Positions 6,868 to 14,920 are shown, counted from the first letter of the stretch. The stretch is 28,210 nt of DNA from an uncultured Lachnospiraceae bacterium (GCA_910586275.1 CAJUIM010000037.1:1-28210); one strand, 5' to 3'. A program made the numbers and translations. Notes: generated by a model from the sequence alone, not told the origin.

Positions 6868-9243
6868 TTATTCCACTCCTCGTTTCCAATGTCCCTTCGT
6901 ATATTCCTTATACGGAGGTTCCGTTCTCCGCTGCCCGTCAGCCAATCCCTTGAAATAAGAGATAACCCTATCTACATCATTGCCAATTTCATCGGTAAAA
7001 TCCAAGCGGAAGGTATGAATTCCCATTTCGCCCATCTTATCCATATCCTGATGCAACGATAAAGGCAGGGAATTGTATATTCTGTTATAACAATGCCTGC
7101 AGTCCGTATATACCGGAAAGTCCTTCCGATACCGGTCCGTCAGCCTGCAGAATGAGAAATCCCGGCTTTCCGGATAAGGCCGGCAGCCTTCTCTGGTCCG
7201 AACTACGCAGTTTGCCGTCACCATCATGGGAATCCTCCCATATACGGCTGCCGCCCATTCTGCCTCCGGTGTTTTTTCCGTCAGATCGCGCACTTCATAT
7301 GCATTCAGTTCATAAGGAAGATAATGTTCTGCACCGAATCTTCCGTAAAACCTCTCCGCCTCTCTGTTCCAAATATAAAGTCCCGCATCGGAAACTATCC
7401 GTCCTTCCCATTCCTCTCCAAACGCTTCCCAAATCCAATGCAGTTCTTCCGGACTGCGTGCCAACACGCCGTCAAAAATCCCACCAGCAAGTAATTTCTC
7501 CGTTTCTTCCAGAAATTTCCGATCCCTCATCCTTATAATATATGGCAAAGCCAAATATAGTTCCGTACCATCCCCGCAAAACCTTTTCAGTTCCGAAAGC
7601 CAATGCCCTTCCCGGCATAGACACGAATCCAGATAGAGCCTCTGTACTCCCGCCCTGATTGCAGACATGGCCTGTCCCTCCGTCAATGCAAGAACATGAA
7701 TCCGGTTTGCCGAACCGCCATTTATCCGTCCTTCTTCCCGCAAGGCAGTTCTTTCCTCTTTCCTTCTGCTTAGATCTCGCAAGGCAGTTCCGCCCTCTTC
7801 CTTTCCGCTTAGATTCTGTAAAGCAGTTCCGTCCTCTTCCTTTCCGCGAAAATCCCGCAAGGCAGTTCCGCCCTCTGGCTCCTTATTTACTGCCGCATTC
7901 TTATCTGCCGCCGCATTCCTTCCTCTGCCGCATAAATCAGCAGCCGCATATCTGTCCAGAATGCTTTTTTCCAAGTTTTCACAGGCCTTGCGTCTCAAGT
8001 CATTCAAAGCTTTTATAGGAAGGAATACATCCTCCTGCATATCTGTTTCGATATGTTCCATGCAAAATACCGTGTTTCCGCTTTTTGTCAGCTGCTTTTC
8101 CACAGCCATACGGCTCAGCGGCTGCTTCTGCGCTGCCTGCACCGTTTCTCCTTCCACCGTTATTTCCGCTGCCTCTCCTGTCCCTTCCCCTTCATAATGA
8201 AGAGTCAGTATCGCCGGACAGCCTTTCTTCAGAACTGCTTTTGCCTGCACCGGCAGACGGAAATCCCCTTCCACATATTTTCTCCTTATCCGCCCGGCCA
8301 ATTCCTCGTCCCGCCCCGCATAAGCAGGGCTTTCCAACGTTATCATCTGCCTCCCATTGTACCGGTTGTAATATCCTGTGCTGATTCCGCTGCGAAGATA
8401 CAAAGCTTTCAGCTTTTCCATATCCTGCTTCTCTACCCGGAATTCCGCTTCCGGATTCCGATAATACCTGTCAATATATTTCCGGTAAAGAGCCGTCACC
8501 CCGGCGGCATATTCGGGGCTTTTCATCCTTCCTTCTATTTTAAAAGAATCTATTCCGGCTTTTACCAGTTCCGGCAGCATTTCTATGGTACACATATCTT
8601 TTAGGCTCAGAGGATAGCACTCCTTCCTTTCTCCATCCATCCGATAGGGCAGCCGGCACGGCTGGGCACATCTTCCCCTGTTTCCGCTTCTCCCTCCAAT
8701 CACGCTGCTGAACAGGCACTGTCCGGAATAACAGTAACAGACCGCCCCATGAATGAACGTTTCTATCTCTATGCCTGCCTCCCTTTTCATTTGCCTGATT
8801 TCTTCCAAGGAAAGTTCCCTTGCCGGCACGATGCGTTGCGCACCGAATTTCTTTAAAAGCCGCGCCCCCCACGTCCCTGTTATGGCCGCCTGTGTGCTTA
8901 CATGGCGTGCCAGCCCGGGAAACCATCTGCCTACCCAGAGGAACACCCCCATATCCTGAATAATGACTCCGTCCAGCCCCGCGTCATAAAGAGGAGCCAA
9001 ATAATCGTATATTTCATGGAATTCTTTCTCTTTTACCAATGTATTCAGCGTCAGATACACTTTCCTTCCGTATATATGGGCATAACGTATCGCCCTGCAT
9101 ATCTCTTCTTCCGAAAAATTGTCTGCATAAGCCCTAGCCCCGAACTTCATGCCGCCTAAATATACGGCATCCGCCCCGGCATGCACCGCTCCCAGAAAAC
9201 CTTCATAGTTTCCGGCCGGTGCCAGCAATTCTACTCTTTCCAT
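6868..9243 (-). CDS. Peptidase U32 family protein (RlhA/YhbU-like) with DUF3656-type extension
   Basis: The N-terminus ERVELLAPAG...AGADAVYLGG is the U32 family opening. The Cys-rich signature CYCYSGQC...GNRGRCAQPCR (about 169-197) is present. U32 relatives such as RlhA and TrhP are RNA hydroxylation factors despite the peptidase label, so RNA modification is a better guess than proteolysis. The ~790-aa length includes a C-terminal half that resembles the DUF3656-containing long form, with further Cys near its end (CRHCYNRIYN). A 39-bp tandem repeat has inserted a charged linker between the two halves. The frame extends four codons upstream to 9255, but a GGAGG would then almost touch that ATG; the ATG at 9241-9243 matches the usual family start. 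The gene follows zapA and precedes the SEDS gene. The exact substrate is unknown. Confidence 0.88.
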   Translation of the reverse strand: MERVELLAPAGNYEGFLGAVHAGADAVYLGGMKFGARAYADNFSEEEICRAIRYAHIYGRKVYLTLNTLVKEKEFHEIYDYLAPLYDAGLDGVIIQDMGVFLWVGRWFPGLARHVSTQAAITGTWGARLLKKFGAQRIVPARELSLEEIRQMKREAGIEIETFIHGAVCYCYSGQCLFSSVIGGRSGNRGRCAQPCRLPYRMDGERKECYPLSLKDMCTIEMLPELVKAGIDSFKIEGRMKSPEYAAGVTALYRKYIDRYYRNPEAEFRVEKQDMEKLKALYLRSGISTGYYNRYNGRQMITLESPAYAGRDEELAGRIRRKYVEGDFRLPVQAKAVLKKGCPAILTLHYEGEGTGEAAEITVEGETVQAAQKQPLSRMAVEKQLTKSGNTVFCMEHIETDMQEDVFLPIKALNDLRRKACENLEKSILDRYAAADLCGRGRNAAADKNAAVNKEPEGGTALRDFRGKEEDGTALQNLSGKEEGGTALRDLSRRKEERTALREEGRINGGSANRIHVLALTEGQAMSAIRAGVQRLYLDSCLCREGHWLSELKRFCGDGTELYLALPYIIRMRDRKFLEETEKLLAGGIFDGVLARSPEELHWIWEAFGEEWEGRIVSDAGLYIWNREAERFYGRFGAEHYLPYELNAYEVRDLTEKTPEAEWAAAVYGRIPMMVTANCVVRTREGCRPYPESRDFSFCRLTDRYRKDFPVYTDCRHCYNRIYNSLPLSLHQDMDKMGEMGIHTFRLDFTDEIGNDVDRVISYFKGLADGQRRTEPPYKEYTKGHWKRGVE
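7739..7876 (-). repeat. 39-bp tandem repeat inside the U32 gene (about 3.5 copies)
   Basis: Units begin at 7739, 7778, 7817 and 7856 (the last partial), each opening with cgcaaggcagtt or a close variant on the plus strand. Each encodes 13 residues of the form G-T-A-L-R-D-x-x-G-K-E-E. The repeats lie between the catalytic N-terminal half and the C-terminal domain, where a length change would not disturb either fold. Confidence 0.85.
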
Positions 9244-9316
9244 ATTGAAACACATTCCTCCGTCCGGCTCCCGCAGAGACTGTCCCGTCTGTGGGCCTCG
9301 TTTCTCCTGCTGTCAG

Positions 9317-9342
9317 AAAAAGCTGTCTTTTCGTAAGACAGC
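9317..9342 (-). terminator. Intrinsic terminator of zapA
   Basis: On the minus strand, GCTGTCTT (9342-9335) and AAGACAGC (9329-9322) form a perfect 8-bp stem with a 5-nt loop, followed by TTTTT (9321-9317). It begins 16 bp after the zapA stop codon and would limit read-through into the U32 gene. Confidence 0.75.
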
Positions 9343-9357
9343 CTACCTTTCATAACA

Positions 9358-9795
9358 TCATTGCCTGGCATTGCCTTTCGCCGTATGATGTTCCTTTAAG
9401 TCCTTCAGTTCCGTTTCCACGCGTATCATTTTCTTAGTGTTTTCATTAAGCTGCTCCTGAAGTTCTTTTACGTTCTTCTCCGTATTTTCCAGCTTAATCT
9501 GAGACGCTATCAGTTCATGCTTTAAATCATACAGTTCCTTTTCCTTGACCTGTATCTCTTCTTCCAAAAGGCTGATCTGCTTCTTTGCCTTAAAATAATC
9601 GTCCGCTATATTAAGCTGCAGCAGCACGCTCTGCGTATCCAGGGGCTGTCTCCTGAAACTGTCAACTTTTCCATATTCCGCCGTCTTGTTATTAATATAA
9701 GACGCTACTTTCTGCAAATATTCTTCACTTTCATATCCGCTTAAAGTAAACACTTTCCCACCGATAATCACTTCCGTATCTGTTTTTGCTGACAT
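9358..9795 (-). CDS. zapA: Cell division protein ZapA
   Basis: ZapA binds FtsZ and promotes Z-ring assembly in the cytosol. The ~145-aa product has the ZapA opening, TEVIIGGKVFTLSGYESEEY followed by LQKVASYINNK, and then LNIADDYFKAKKQI and a long C-terminal coiled coil (about 75-135) rich in Glu and Lys. This is the longer Firmicute form; Gram-negative ZapA is shorter. The frame is open upstream to 9885, but the ATG at 9793-9795 has a GAGGGTGG ribosome binding site and lies downstream of the -10 box, so the shorter start is taken. It has its own promoter within the 3' end of ruvB and its own terminator, a compact single-gene unit. Confidence 0.9.
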   Translation of the reverse strand: MSAKTDTEVIIGGKVFTLSGYESEEYLQKVASYINNKTAEYGKVDSFRRQPLDTQSVLLQLNIADDYFKAKKQISLLEEEIQVKEKELYDLKHELIASQIKLENTEKNVKELQEQLNENTKKMIRVETELKDLKEHHTAKGNARQ

Positions 9796-9856
9796 TCCAC
9801 CCTCACACCCCTTCCCACAAAATATGCCTTGTCCGGATAAACAGTATACAATATCT

Positions 9857-9885
9857 ATTATATAGACATTAAGAAGGAATTTCAA
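9857..9885 (-). promoter_or_regulatory. Sigma-A promoter of zapA, overlapping the ruvB 3' end
   Basis: A TTGAAA -35 box (9885-9880) and a perfect TATAAT -10 box (9862-9857) are separated by 17 bp on the minus strand. The -35 box lies within the last codons of ruvB and the -10 box just after its stop. The expected leader to the zapA ATG is about 55 nt. Confidence 0.7.
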
Positions 9886-10867
9886 GCCCTAAATGATGAT
9901 ACGCCAAATCTGTTGCCGTCCTGCCCTTCGGAGTACGGTTTAAAAAGCCGTTTTTCAGCAGGAAAGGCTCATACACGTCTTCCAATGTGCCTGCATCCTC
10001 ACCAATGGCTGCCGCCAATGTATCCAGCCCCACCGGCCCTCCTTTAAACTTATCAATTATGATAAACAGAATATTCCTGTCTATATGATCCAATCCCATG
10101 CGGTCTACTTCCATCAGATCCAATGCCGTCCGCGCCACCTCTTCGGTAATAATCCCGTCATACTTTATCTGGGCAAAATCCCGTACCCTTTTCAGCATCC
10201 GGTTCGCCAAGCGGGGTGTCCCCCGGCTTCTTCTTGCCAGTTCTTCCGCACCGTTTTCCTCTATAGGAACACCCAAAATTTTTGCGGAATGTATAATAAT
10301 AAGTTTCAATTCCTCCACAGAATAGAATTCCAGATGGTGAATCACCCCGAAGCGGTCCCGAAGGGGAGCCGTCAGCAGTCCCGCCCGTGTAGTGGCTCCC
10401 ACCAGTGTAAACTTAGGAAGTTCCAGCCGGATGGAACGTGCCGTAGGCCCCTTTCCGATCATTATATCTATGCAATAATCCTCCATGGCCGGATATAAAA
10501 CCTCTTCCACCTGACGGTTCAGCCTATGTATCTCATCCACGAAAAGCAAATCACCCGGCTGCAGATTATTTAAAATAGCTGCCATTTCACCCGGCTTCTC
10601 AATGGCCGGCCCACTAGTCACCTTCATGTTCACGCCCATTTCCGTCGCTATGATCCCTGCCAGCGTTGTCTTCCCCAATCCGGGAGGACCGTAAAAAAGC
10701 ACATGATCCAACGCATCCTGCCGCAGTTTTGCCGCTTCTATATATATCTTCAGATTTTCTTTCACCTTTGCCTGACCGATATAGTCAGCCAGACATTGGG
10801 GACGGAGGGAACCCTCGATTTTTACATCCTCTTCCGTCAGATTGGTTTCTATCATTCTCCTCGCCAT
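9869..10867 (-). CDS. ruvB: Holliday junction branch migration ATPase RuvB
   Basis: RuvB is the AAA+ motor of the RuvAB complex that drives branch migration of Holliday junctions in recombinational repair. Visible motifs: Walker A GPPGLGKTT (60-68), Walker B LLFVDEIH (107-114), sensor GATTRAG (about 157-163), the Arg-containing LRDRFG (169-174), and the C-terminal winged helix ending in TPKGRTATDLAYHHL. Length (~332 aa) is normal. The frame begins with a GTG at 10873, but the ATG two codons later (10865-10867) has GGGAG at ideal spacing. ruvA lies upstream with a 138-bp spacer that carries a hairpin. Confidence 0.97.
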   Translation of the reverse strand: MARRMIETNLTEEDVKIEGSLRPQCLADYIGQAKVKENLKIYIEAAKLRQDALDHVLFYGPPGLGKTTLAGIIATEMGVNMKVTSGPAIEKPGEMAAILNNLQPGDLLFVDEIHRLNRQVEEVLYPAMEDYCIDIMIGKGPTARSIRLELPKFTLVGATTRAGLLTAPLRDRFGVIHHLEFYSVEELKLIIIHSAKILGVPIEENGAEELARRSRGTPRLANRMLKRVRDFAQIKYDGIITEEVARTALDLMEVDRMGLDHIDRNILFIIIDKFKGGPVGLDTLAAAIGEDAGTLEDVYEPFLLKNGFLNRTPKGRTATDLAYHHLGLEIPS

Positions 10868-10894
10868 CTTCACGCTCCCTGCAATATCATTCGC

Positions 10895-10917
10895 TTAAAC
10901 CGCAGGCTGCGGCTTAA
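10895..10917. repeat. Hairpin in the ruvA-ruvB spacer
   Basis: ttaaaccgca (10895-10904) and tgcggcttaa (10908-10917) form a 10-bp stem with a 3-nt loop and one mismatch that becomes a G-U pair in RNA. No T-run follows. The segment from about 10903 to 10933 also resembles 16302-16327 downstream of leuD (caggctgc, gcttaa and gacattg in the same order), which suggests a dispersed element. There is a 40-codon ORF across this spacer, but I do not consider it a gene. Confidence 0.55.
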
Positions 10918-11005
10918 ATGAAAGACATTGTTATTTTTCATGTTTTTCCGCCCCAACCGTGCAGTTTTGGTCCCTTCACTCTTTCCCTTCATTGCGCAGC
11001 TTTGC

Positions 11006-11632
11006 CTACAGCAATTTCTTCAATGCCTTTTTCAAAATATCTTCCGCATCCATGCCATCGGTAATCTCTGCCTCTTTTACCGCCCTCATGGCTTCCGCCG
11101 GCGAATATCCCAACGCCGCCAAAGCTTCCGCCGCTTCCTGTCTTGCCGCCGCAGTTTTATCATTTCCTCCCTTTCCCCGGCCGGACGCATCAGCCATGCC
11201 TGCCGCTTCCCGGTTTACCAGACTGTCTTCCATGGATACTTTATCCCGTAAGTCCAGAATCACCCTCTCTGCCGTCTTTATTCCGACGCCCGGCGCCTTG
11301 GCAATTGCCTTGGCATCCCCTGCCAAAATGGCAAAACGTAAATCATCTGCCGTCATCACGGACAGAATGGCCAGTCCGCCTTTCGGGCCGATTTTGTTGA
11401 CGGTAATCAGCTTCTTAAAAATTTCCAGATCATCCTTGCTCAGAAACCCATACAGCAGAAAAGCATCCTCACGCACATAGGTATAAGTATAAATCCGCAC
11501 TTCCTCCCCTGCGGCCGGCAGACGGCCGGCAGTTTCCGTGGAGATTCTGATATTATAGCCTATATGGTTTGCTTCCAATATCAGATTATCTTCCGCAACA
11601 TCTACGATTTTTCCCTCTATATATGCAATCAT
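11006..11632 (-). CDS. ruvA: Holliday junction DNA helicase subunit RuvA
   Basis: RuvA recognises four-way DNA junctions and loads RuvB. The 208-aa protein starts with MIAYIEGKIVDV and the OB-fold strand set (1-63), has helix-hairpin-helix motifs with INKIGPKGGLAILS and APGVGIKTAERVILDLRDK, and ends with the small domain III that contacts RuvB (EALAALGYSPAEAMRAV near 165-181). The linker before domain III is Gly/Lys-rich. The ATG has AAGGAGCGG at good spacing. It is preceded by the Gx-transporter gene (22-bp gap) and followed by ruvB, so ruvAB are probably read from the promoter at 12623-12651. Confidence 0.97.
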   Translation of the reverse strand: MIAYIEGKIVDVAEDNLILEANHIGYNIRISTETAGRLPAAGEEVRIYTYTYVREDAFLLYGFLSKDDLEIFKKLITVNKIGPKGGLAILSVMTADDLRFAILAGDAKAIAKAPGVGIKTAERVILDLRDKVSMEDSLVNREAAGMADASGRGKGGNDKTAAARQEAAEALAALGYSPAEAMRAVKEAEITDGMDAEDILKKALKKLL

Positions 11633-11654
11633 AATAATTCCGCTCCTTCTTTGC

Positions 11655-12176
11655 CTATCCCTTCCTCCCCATATACCCTTTCGTATGCTTAAGTACCTCC
11701 GCCGCCGTCAGCCCGATCAGCATCCCTGTTACCGTCCCGGCTGCCGCCAGTACCGGAAGATAAGAAACCGCCGCCACCGTCTCCGTGACGAAAACCGCCA
11801 CGCCAAGCTGTCCCACGTTATGAAATATCCCGCCTGAAATGCTGACTCCCACAACACTGAACTTCCCTGTTTTTCTGACAAAACACATCATAAGAAAACT
11901 ACAGACGGCACCGGCCAGACTGTACATAATCATAAACAGATTCCCGAACAGAAAACCGGACAGCAGCACGCGCATTACATTCAGGGCAATGGCTTCCCTC
12001 CATCCATACCAATATAATACGATAACCACAGCCAGATTGGCCAGTCCCAGTTTGATCCCAGGCACACCGAAATAAAAAGGAATCAGCGATTCCACATAGG
12101 ACAAAAGCAGTGAAAGTGACAGTAAAACTCCCATATACGCCGTTTTTTCCCTGATTTCCTGCCGCACTCTTCCCAC
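11655..12176 (-). CDS. Gx transporter family protein (heptaprenyl diphosphate synthase component I fold; EetB-like)
   Basis: This 173-aa, very hydrophobic protein has about five transmembrane segments and the family signatures FGVPGIKLGLANLAVV (about 37-52) and GGIFHNVGQLGVAVF (115-129). The Pfam name, heptaprenyl diphosphate synthase component I, is historical; a membrane transport or electron-transfer role is more likely. In Listeria-type extracellular electron transfer loci, a similar protein (EetB) is paired with a NusG-domain-II protein (EetA), as here. It starts at a GTG (12174-12176) directly after the TAG of the upstream gene, so translation is probably coupled. Function here is inference; the family call is confident. 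Confidence 0.82.
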   Translation of the reverse strand: MGRVRQEIREKTAYMGVLLSLSLLLSYVESLIPFYFGVPGIKLGLANLAVVIVLYWYGWREAIALNVMRVLLSGFLFGNLFMIMYSLAGAVCSFLMMCFVRKTGKFSVVGVSISGGIFHNVGQLGVAVFVTETVAAVSYLPVLAAAGTVTGMLIGLTAAEVLKHTKGYMGRKG

Positions 12177-12545
12177 CTACCTTGCCACCGCATCCGTCTC
12201 TGCCTCGTCTCCGGCGGTCACCTCCACTGCCAGCTTATGAGGCAGGCATATAATGCTTTCCCCTTTTTTCGATATAGCCCTTTGTCTTACGCACAGCCCG
12301 TCCGGACAGTCCGCCTCCTGCATATACGCTTTCCCGTCCCGTATCACCAGCACATTTTTTCCGCCGGCCTCGTCAGTAAAGGTCAGCATATCATCTTCCC
12401 GCAAGGAATAACTCCCCACTGCCTTACCGTTCTGAGTAACCGTAATCCGCTCTCCCTCCGAGGCAAAAAAAAGCCGTTGCACTGCCCATAAAACAAATGC
12501 TGCCGCAAATACTGCCGCTGCCAAATAAAAATCATTCTTCTTCAC
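12177..12545 (-). CDS. NusG domain II-containing membrane-anchored protein (EetA-like)
   Basis: The ~122-aa product begins MKKNDFYLAAAVF, with one transmembrane helix (about 5-26), then an extracytoplasmic NusG-II beta domain. Four potential ligand residues stand out: CPDGLC (C80 and C85) and CLPHK (C100, H103), a conserved pattern in this family. Despite the name it has no transcription role that I know of. The frame is open to a TTG at 12611, but that would be nearly leaderless relative to the -10 box; the GTG at 12543-12545 has an AGGAAG site and gives the usual family start. It is the first gene of the run leading through the Gx-transporter gene to ruvAB. Confidence 0.82.
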   Translation of the reverse strand: MKKNDFYLAAAVFAAAFVLWAVQRLFFASEGERITVTQNGKAVGSYSLREDDMLTFTDEAGGKNVLVIRDGKAYMQEADCPDGLCVRQRAISKKGESIICLPHKLAVEVTAGDEAETDAVAR

Positions 12546-12622
12546 TGCCTGCTTCCTATTCTTTCCAAGGCATACCTGAAACTCGTTCTCTGTCTCCGCA
12601 TCCCGAATCAATTATGCCTCTT

Positions 12623-12651
12623 ATTATACCATGCAGAACATGTGTTTGCAA
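12623..12651 (-). promoter_or_regulatory. Sigma-A promoter for the NusG-II/Gx/ruvAB run
   Basis: A TTGCAA -35 box (12651-12646), 17-bp spacer and perfect TATAAT -10 box (12628-12623) lie on the minus strand. The start site should be near 12616, giving a leader of about 70 nt to the GTG at 12545. Confidence 0.7.
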
Positions 12652-12714
12652 TATATGTTTACAATATTTATGATAAAATACCCATGGCAAACGCATAAAT
12701 GTGTTCTCCATAAA

Positions 12715-12726
12715 ATCGGTACCGAT
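12715..12726. repeat. 12-bp perfect palindrome atcggtaccgat
   Basis: A self-complementary dodecamer lies between the DUF4037 stop codon and the promoter at 12623-12651, about 65 bp upstream of that -35 box. It could be an operator, but its distance from the promoter and the lack of a second copy leave this open. No intrinsic terminator was seen after the DUF4037 gene. Confidence 0.4.
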
Positions 12727-12757
12727 CTGATCATGCCGAATACCTTAAGCTTCGACA

Positions 12758-13723
12758 TTACATCCATCGGATATCCTCATCCTGAATTTTCCCTAAAATC
12801 TGCATAGTATGGTTCTCCAGAAAATTATCCTCTCCTTCTGCCAGCCCCTGCGCCGCCAATTCCTGCAGGATAATGTTGCAGACTGCTTCTATAATGATAA
12901 CGCGTTGGTCATTTGTATTCAGGGAATAAAGATAGTCTTCCGTCCCTGCCCCCTCCCATGCCTTTGACTGATCTTCCGTCTGTGCCAGCAAATTCAGAAT
13001 ATCCCCGATTTCGGAAAGCAGAGGAAGTTCTTTCATTCCATGGTGCATCCATTTATAAAAAGGCATATATTTCCGATTCAGCAAATAAACCATAGCGATC
13101 GTATTCTTTGTAAACTCAGCCAATGACAGCATTGCTGCCACCCGTTCTCCCCTTTTCATGGCCCGGGCATAATTATACTGTCCCGCCTGAGCCATCCCGG
13201 CGGCCTGCACCGCTATTTTCTTGATTCTCACATCCTCAGGATAATAGGCAAGAAACCCTTCCCTAATATGGCTGAATTCTCCTGACGGATCTTCAAACAC
13301 TTTGCCGTTGGTGGCGGAACAGAGCGCAGTCTCCGACAGCCGCAGCCACTCACGATTCTCTTTCGGAGCCTGCCATACCCCTGTCAGTCCGTAATAAAAA
13401 TCAGGGATGCACTGCACGCCTACCCGACCGCCGCCGTGGAAACTGACTTGCCGTGCCCCCACACCCTCGAATGTCTTTGGCAGACTGTCATATTCCTTCT
13501 GCAGTTCTTTTCCGTATCTGACATAATCTTCTTTCGAAAGCCACAGACAGAAAGAAGGGCCGTAATCATGATCCGCCGATATCGCATCATCAAATCCTAA
13601 ACATTCCGATCCCTGCCCCACCAGCCCGGCAGCCACGCGCCCTCTCAGTTCCGGAAATTTTTCATCCAGCATCCTCTTTCCGTACGCTTCATAATATCTC
13701 TCTGCCAATTCCAAACCTTTCAT
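12758..13723 (-). CDS. DUF4037 domain-containing, nucleotidyltransferase-like protein
   Basis: The ~321-aa protein has an N-terminal helix, then GQGSECLGFDDAISADHDYG (36-55). This resembles the nucleotidyltransferase pattern G-S followed by a D-x-D (D51, D53), so metal-dependent nucleotidyl transfer is plausible. The remainder (DUF4037 proper) is helical with conserved FPELRGRV, SFHGGG and ARAMKRGER segments. The substrate is unknown. The frame is open 29 codons further to 13810, but that would run into the TPR gene; the ATG at 13721-13723 has AGGGAGG at proper spacing. It follows the TPR gene by about 40 bp, so the two are probably cotranscribed. Confidence 0.85.
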   Translation of the reverse strand: MKGLELAERYYEAYGKRMLDEKFPELRGRVAAGLVGQGSECLGFDDAISADHDYGPSFCLWLSKEDYVRYGKELQKEYDSLPKTFEGVGARQVSFHGGGRVGVQCIPDFYYGLTGVWQAPKENREWLRLSETALCSATNGKVFEDPSGEFSHIREGFLAYYPEDVRIKKIAVQAAGMAQAGQYNYARAMKRGERVAAMLSLAEFTKNTIAMVYLLNRKYMPFYKWMHHGMKELPLLSEIGDILNLLAQTEDQSKAWEGAGTEDYLYSLNTNDQRVIIIEAVCNIILQELAAQGLAEGEDNFLENHTMQILGKIQDEDIRWM

Positions 13724-13763
13724 GCAAACCTCCCTGTCCGCCGCCAAACAGCCACTGCAAATC

Positions 13764-14648
13764 CTATCTTCCGCAATTGATTCTGTCATATATCCCTTGT
13801 GCCTGTCCACGGTACGCTTTTGCCCTGTCCGTATCTTTCAGGCAGTCACATACCGCCGCGCAATTCTCACACAGCACCGCATAACTCTGATTTTCCCCAA
13901 AATGCTTCTTTACCTCCGCCAGTGCCTTTTCATAAGAATCCAGTGCCTTTCCATAGTCTCCCATCCTATAGTATGCCTCACCCACGCCGGCCAAAGCCGC
14001 ACTGTAATGGGCATCGGTTTCCTCCCCGCTGCCCGCCCCTTCAAATAATTCCAATGCCTCCTGCAATGTTTCCGATGCCTCTTCGGTACGCTCCTGCTTA
14101 AAATATAAAAGTGCCAGATTTGTCAATGTAGTCGCCTGTTCCGCTTCACTGTCCTTTAATTTCTTTATGATTTCCAGTGCCTTCTTCAGCATATCCACTG
14201 CCTCACCGTTCTCGTTCATCTGTTCCAGCAGGATGCTCATATTGTTATACAGCCCGGCAAAACGGTAATCCCCTTTCGGCAGCAGTCTTTCATAAATGGC
14301 ATGTGCCTGCCGGTAATACTTGTAGGCCTGAGAAACATCTCCTGCCGCCCGGTATGCCGTAGCCGCATTCAGCAGCGTAGTGGCAAAATGCTCACTGTCC
14401 TCCAGCTGCAGTTCCTCCATCAAAAGCAGCACATCTTCTGCAATGTCAAATGCCTTTTTATGCTGTGAAATGCTTCTGTAGAACCCGATCATCTCATTCC
14501 CTATGGATATATATGCTCCATAATCTTCCTTCTGCTTTGCCTCTTCCAGTGAAGAAAGCAAAAACGGCTCTACTTTGTCCAATTCGTTTTTCTGAAAATA
14601 CCCGTCCAATTGCGCAAAAAATTCTTCTATATTTATTGCCTGATTCAT
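13764..14648 (-). CDS. Tetratricopeptide repeat protein
   Basis: The ~294-aa, soluble protein has no signal peptide and consists almost wholly of TPR helix pairs, with a ~40-residue spacing of the kinesin-light-chain type. Examples are TTLLNAATAYRAAGDVSQAY (90-109), AGLYNNMSILLEQMNENGEA (131-150), LTNLALLYFKQERTEEA (175-191) and ALAGVGEAYYRMGDYGKAL (218-236). It is probably a protein-interaction scaffold. The chosen ATG at 14646-14648 has GGAGG directly upstream; the frame extends 21 codons further without a good ribosome binding site. It is transcribed with the DUF4037 gene, suggesting the two proteins work together. The partner and process are unknown. Confidence 0.88.
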   Translation of the reverse strand: MNQAINIEEFFAQLDGYFQKNELDKVEPFLLSSLEEAKQKEDYGAYISIGNEMIGFYRSISQHKKAFDIAEDVLLLMEELQLEDSEHFATTLLNAATAYRAAGDVSQAYKYYRQAHAIYERLLPKGDYRFAGLYNNMSILLEQMNENGEAVDMLKKALEIIKKLKDSEAEQATTLTNLALLYFKQERTEEASETLQEALELFEGAGSGEETDAHYSAALAGVGEAYYRMGDYGKALDSYEKALAEVKKHFGENQSYAVLCENCAAVCDCLKDTDRAKAYRGQAQGIYDRINCGR

Positions 14649-14814
14649 ATGCCCTCCCGCTTCCTTTCCCTGCTTTCCCAAGAGTATGCAAAACCTTCCT
14701 GCCATATCCAACGGAACGTATTTGCAGATATACCCCTTCCATATATTGTTTATAGCCCATTCGGCTCACTTCCATATGATGTGCCGCATATAGCAAGTGA
14801 TACATTTCATTTCC

Positions 14815-14843
14815 ATTATAATTTCTGATCCGTTATTTTGCAA
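14815..14843 (-). promoter_or_regulatory. Sigma-A promoter for the TPR-DUF4037 operon
   Basis: A TTGCAA -35 box (14843-14838), 17-bp spacer and TATAAT -10 box (14820-14815) lie on the minus strand. The predicted leader is long, about 160 nt. Confidence 0.6.
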
Positions 14844-14920
14844 TCACAGAAATCACTTTCCGCGGAACTCAGTTTTCACGCAAAACCTTTCCGAAAGCAA
14901 ACCGGCATAAAATACCCTCC

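Noticed and set aside
10883..11002. A 40-codon ORF in the ruvA-ruvB spacer
   Set aside because: It runs through the hairpin at 10895-10917 that looks like part of a dispersed element, and it lacks a convincing ribosome binding site.
14494..14805. A 103-codon minus-strand ORF upstream of the TPR gene
   Set aside because: It overlaps the TPR gene out of frame, would be nearly leaderless relative to the promoter at 14815-14843, and has no ribosome binding site or recognisable motif.
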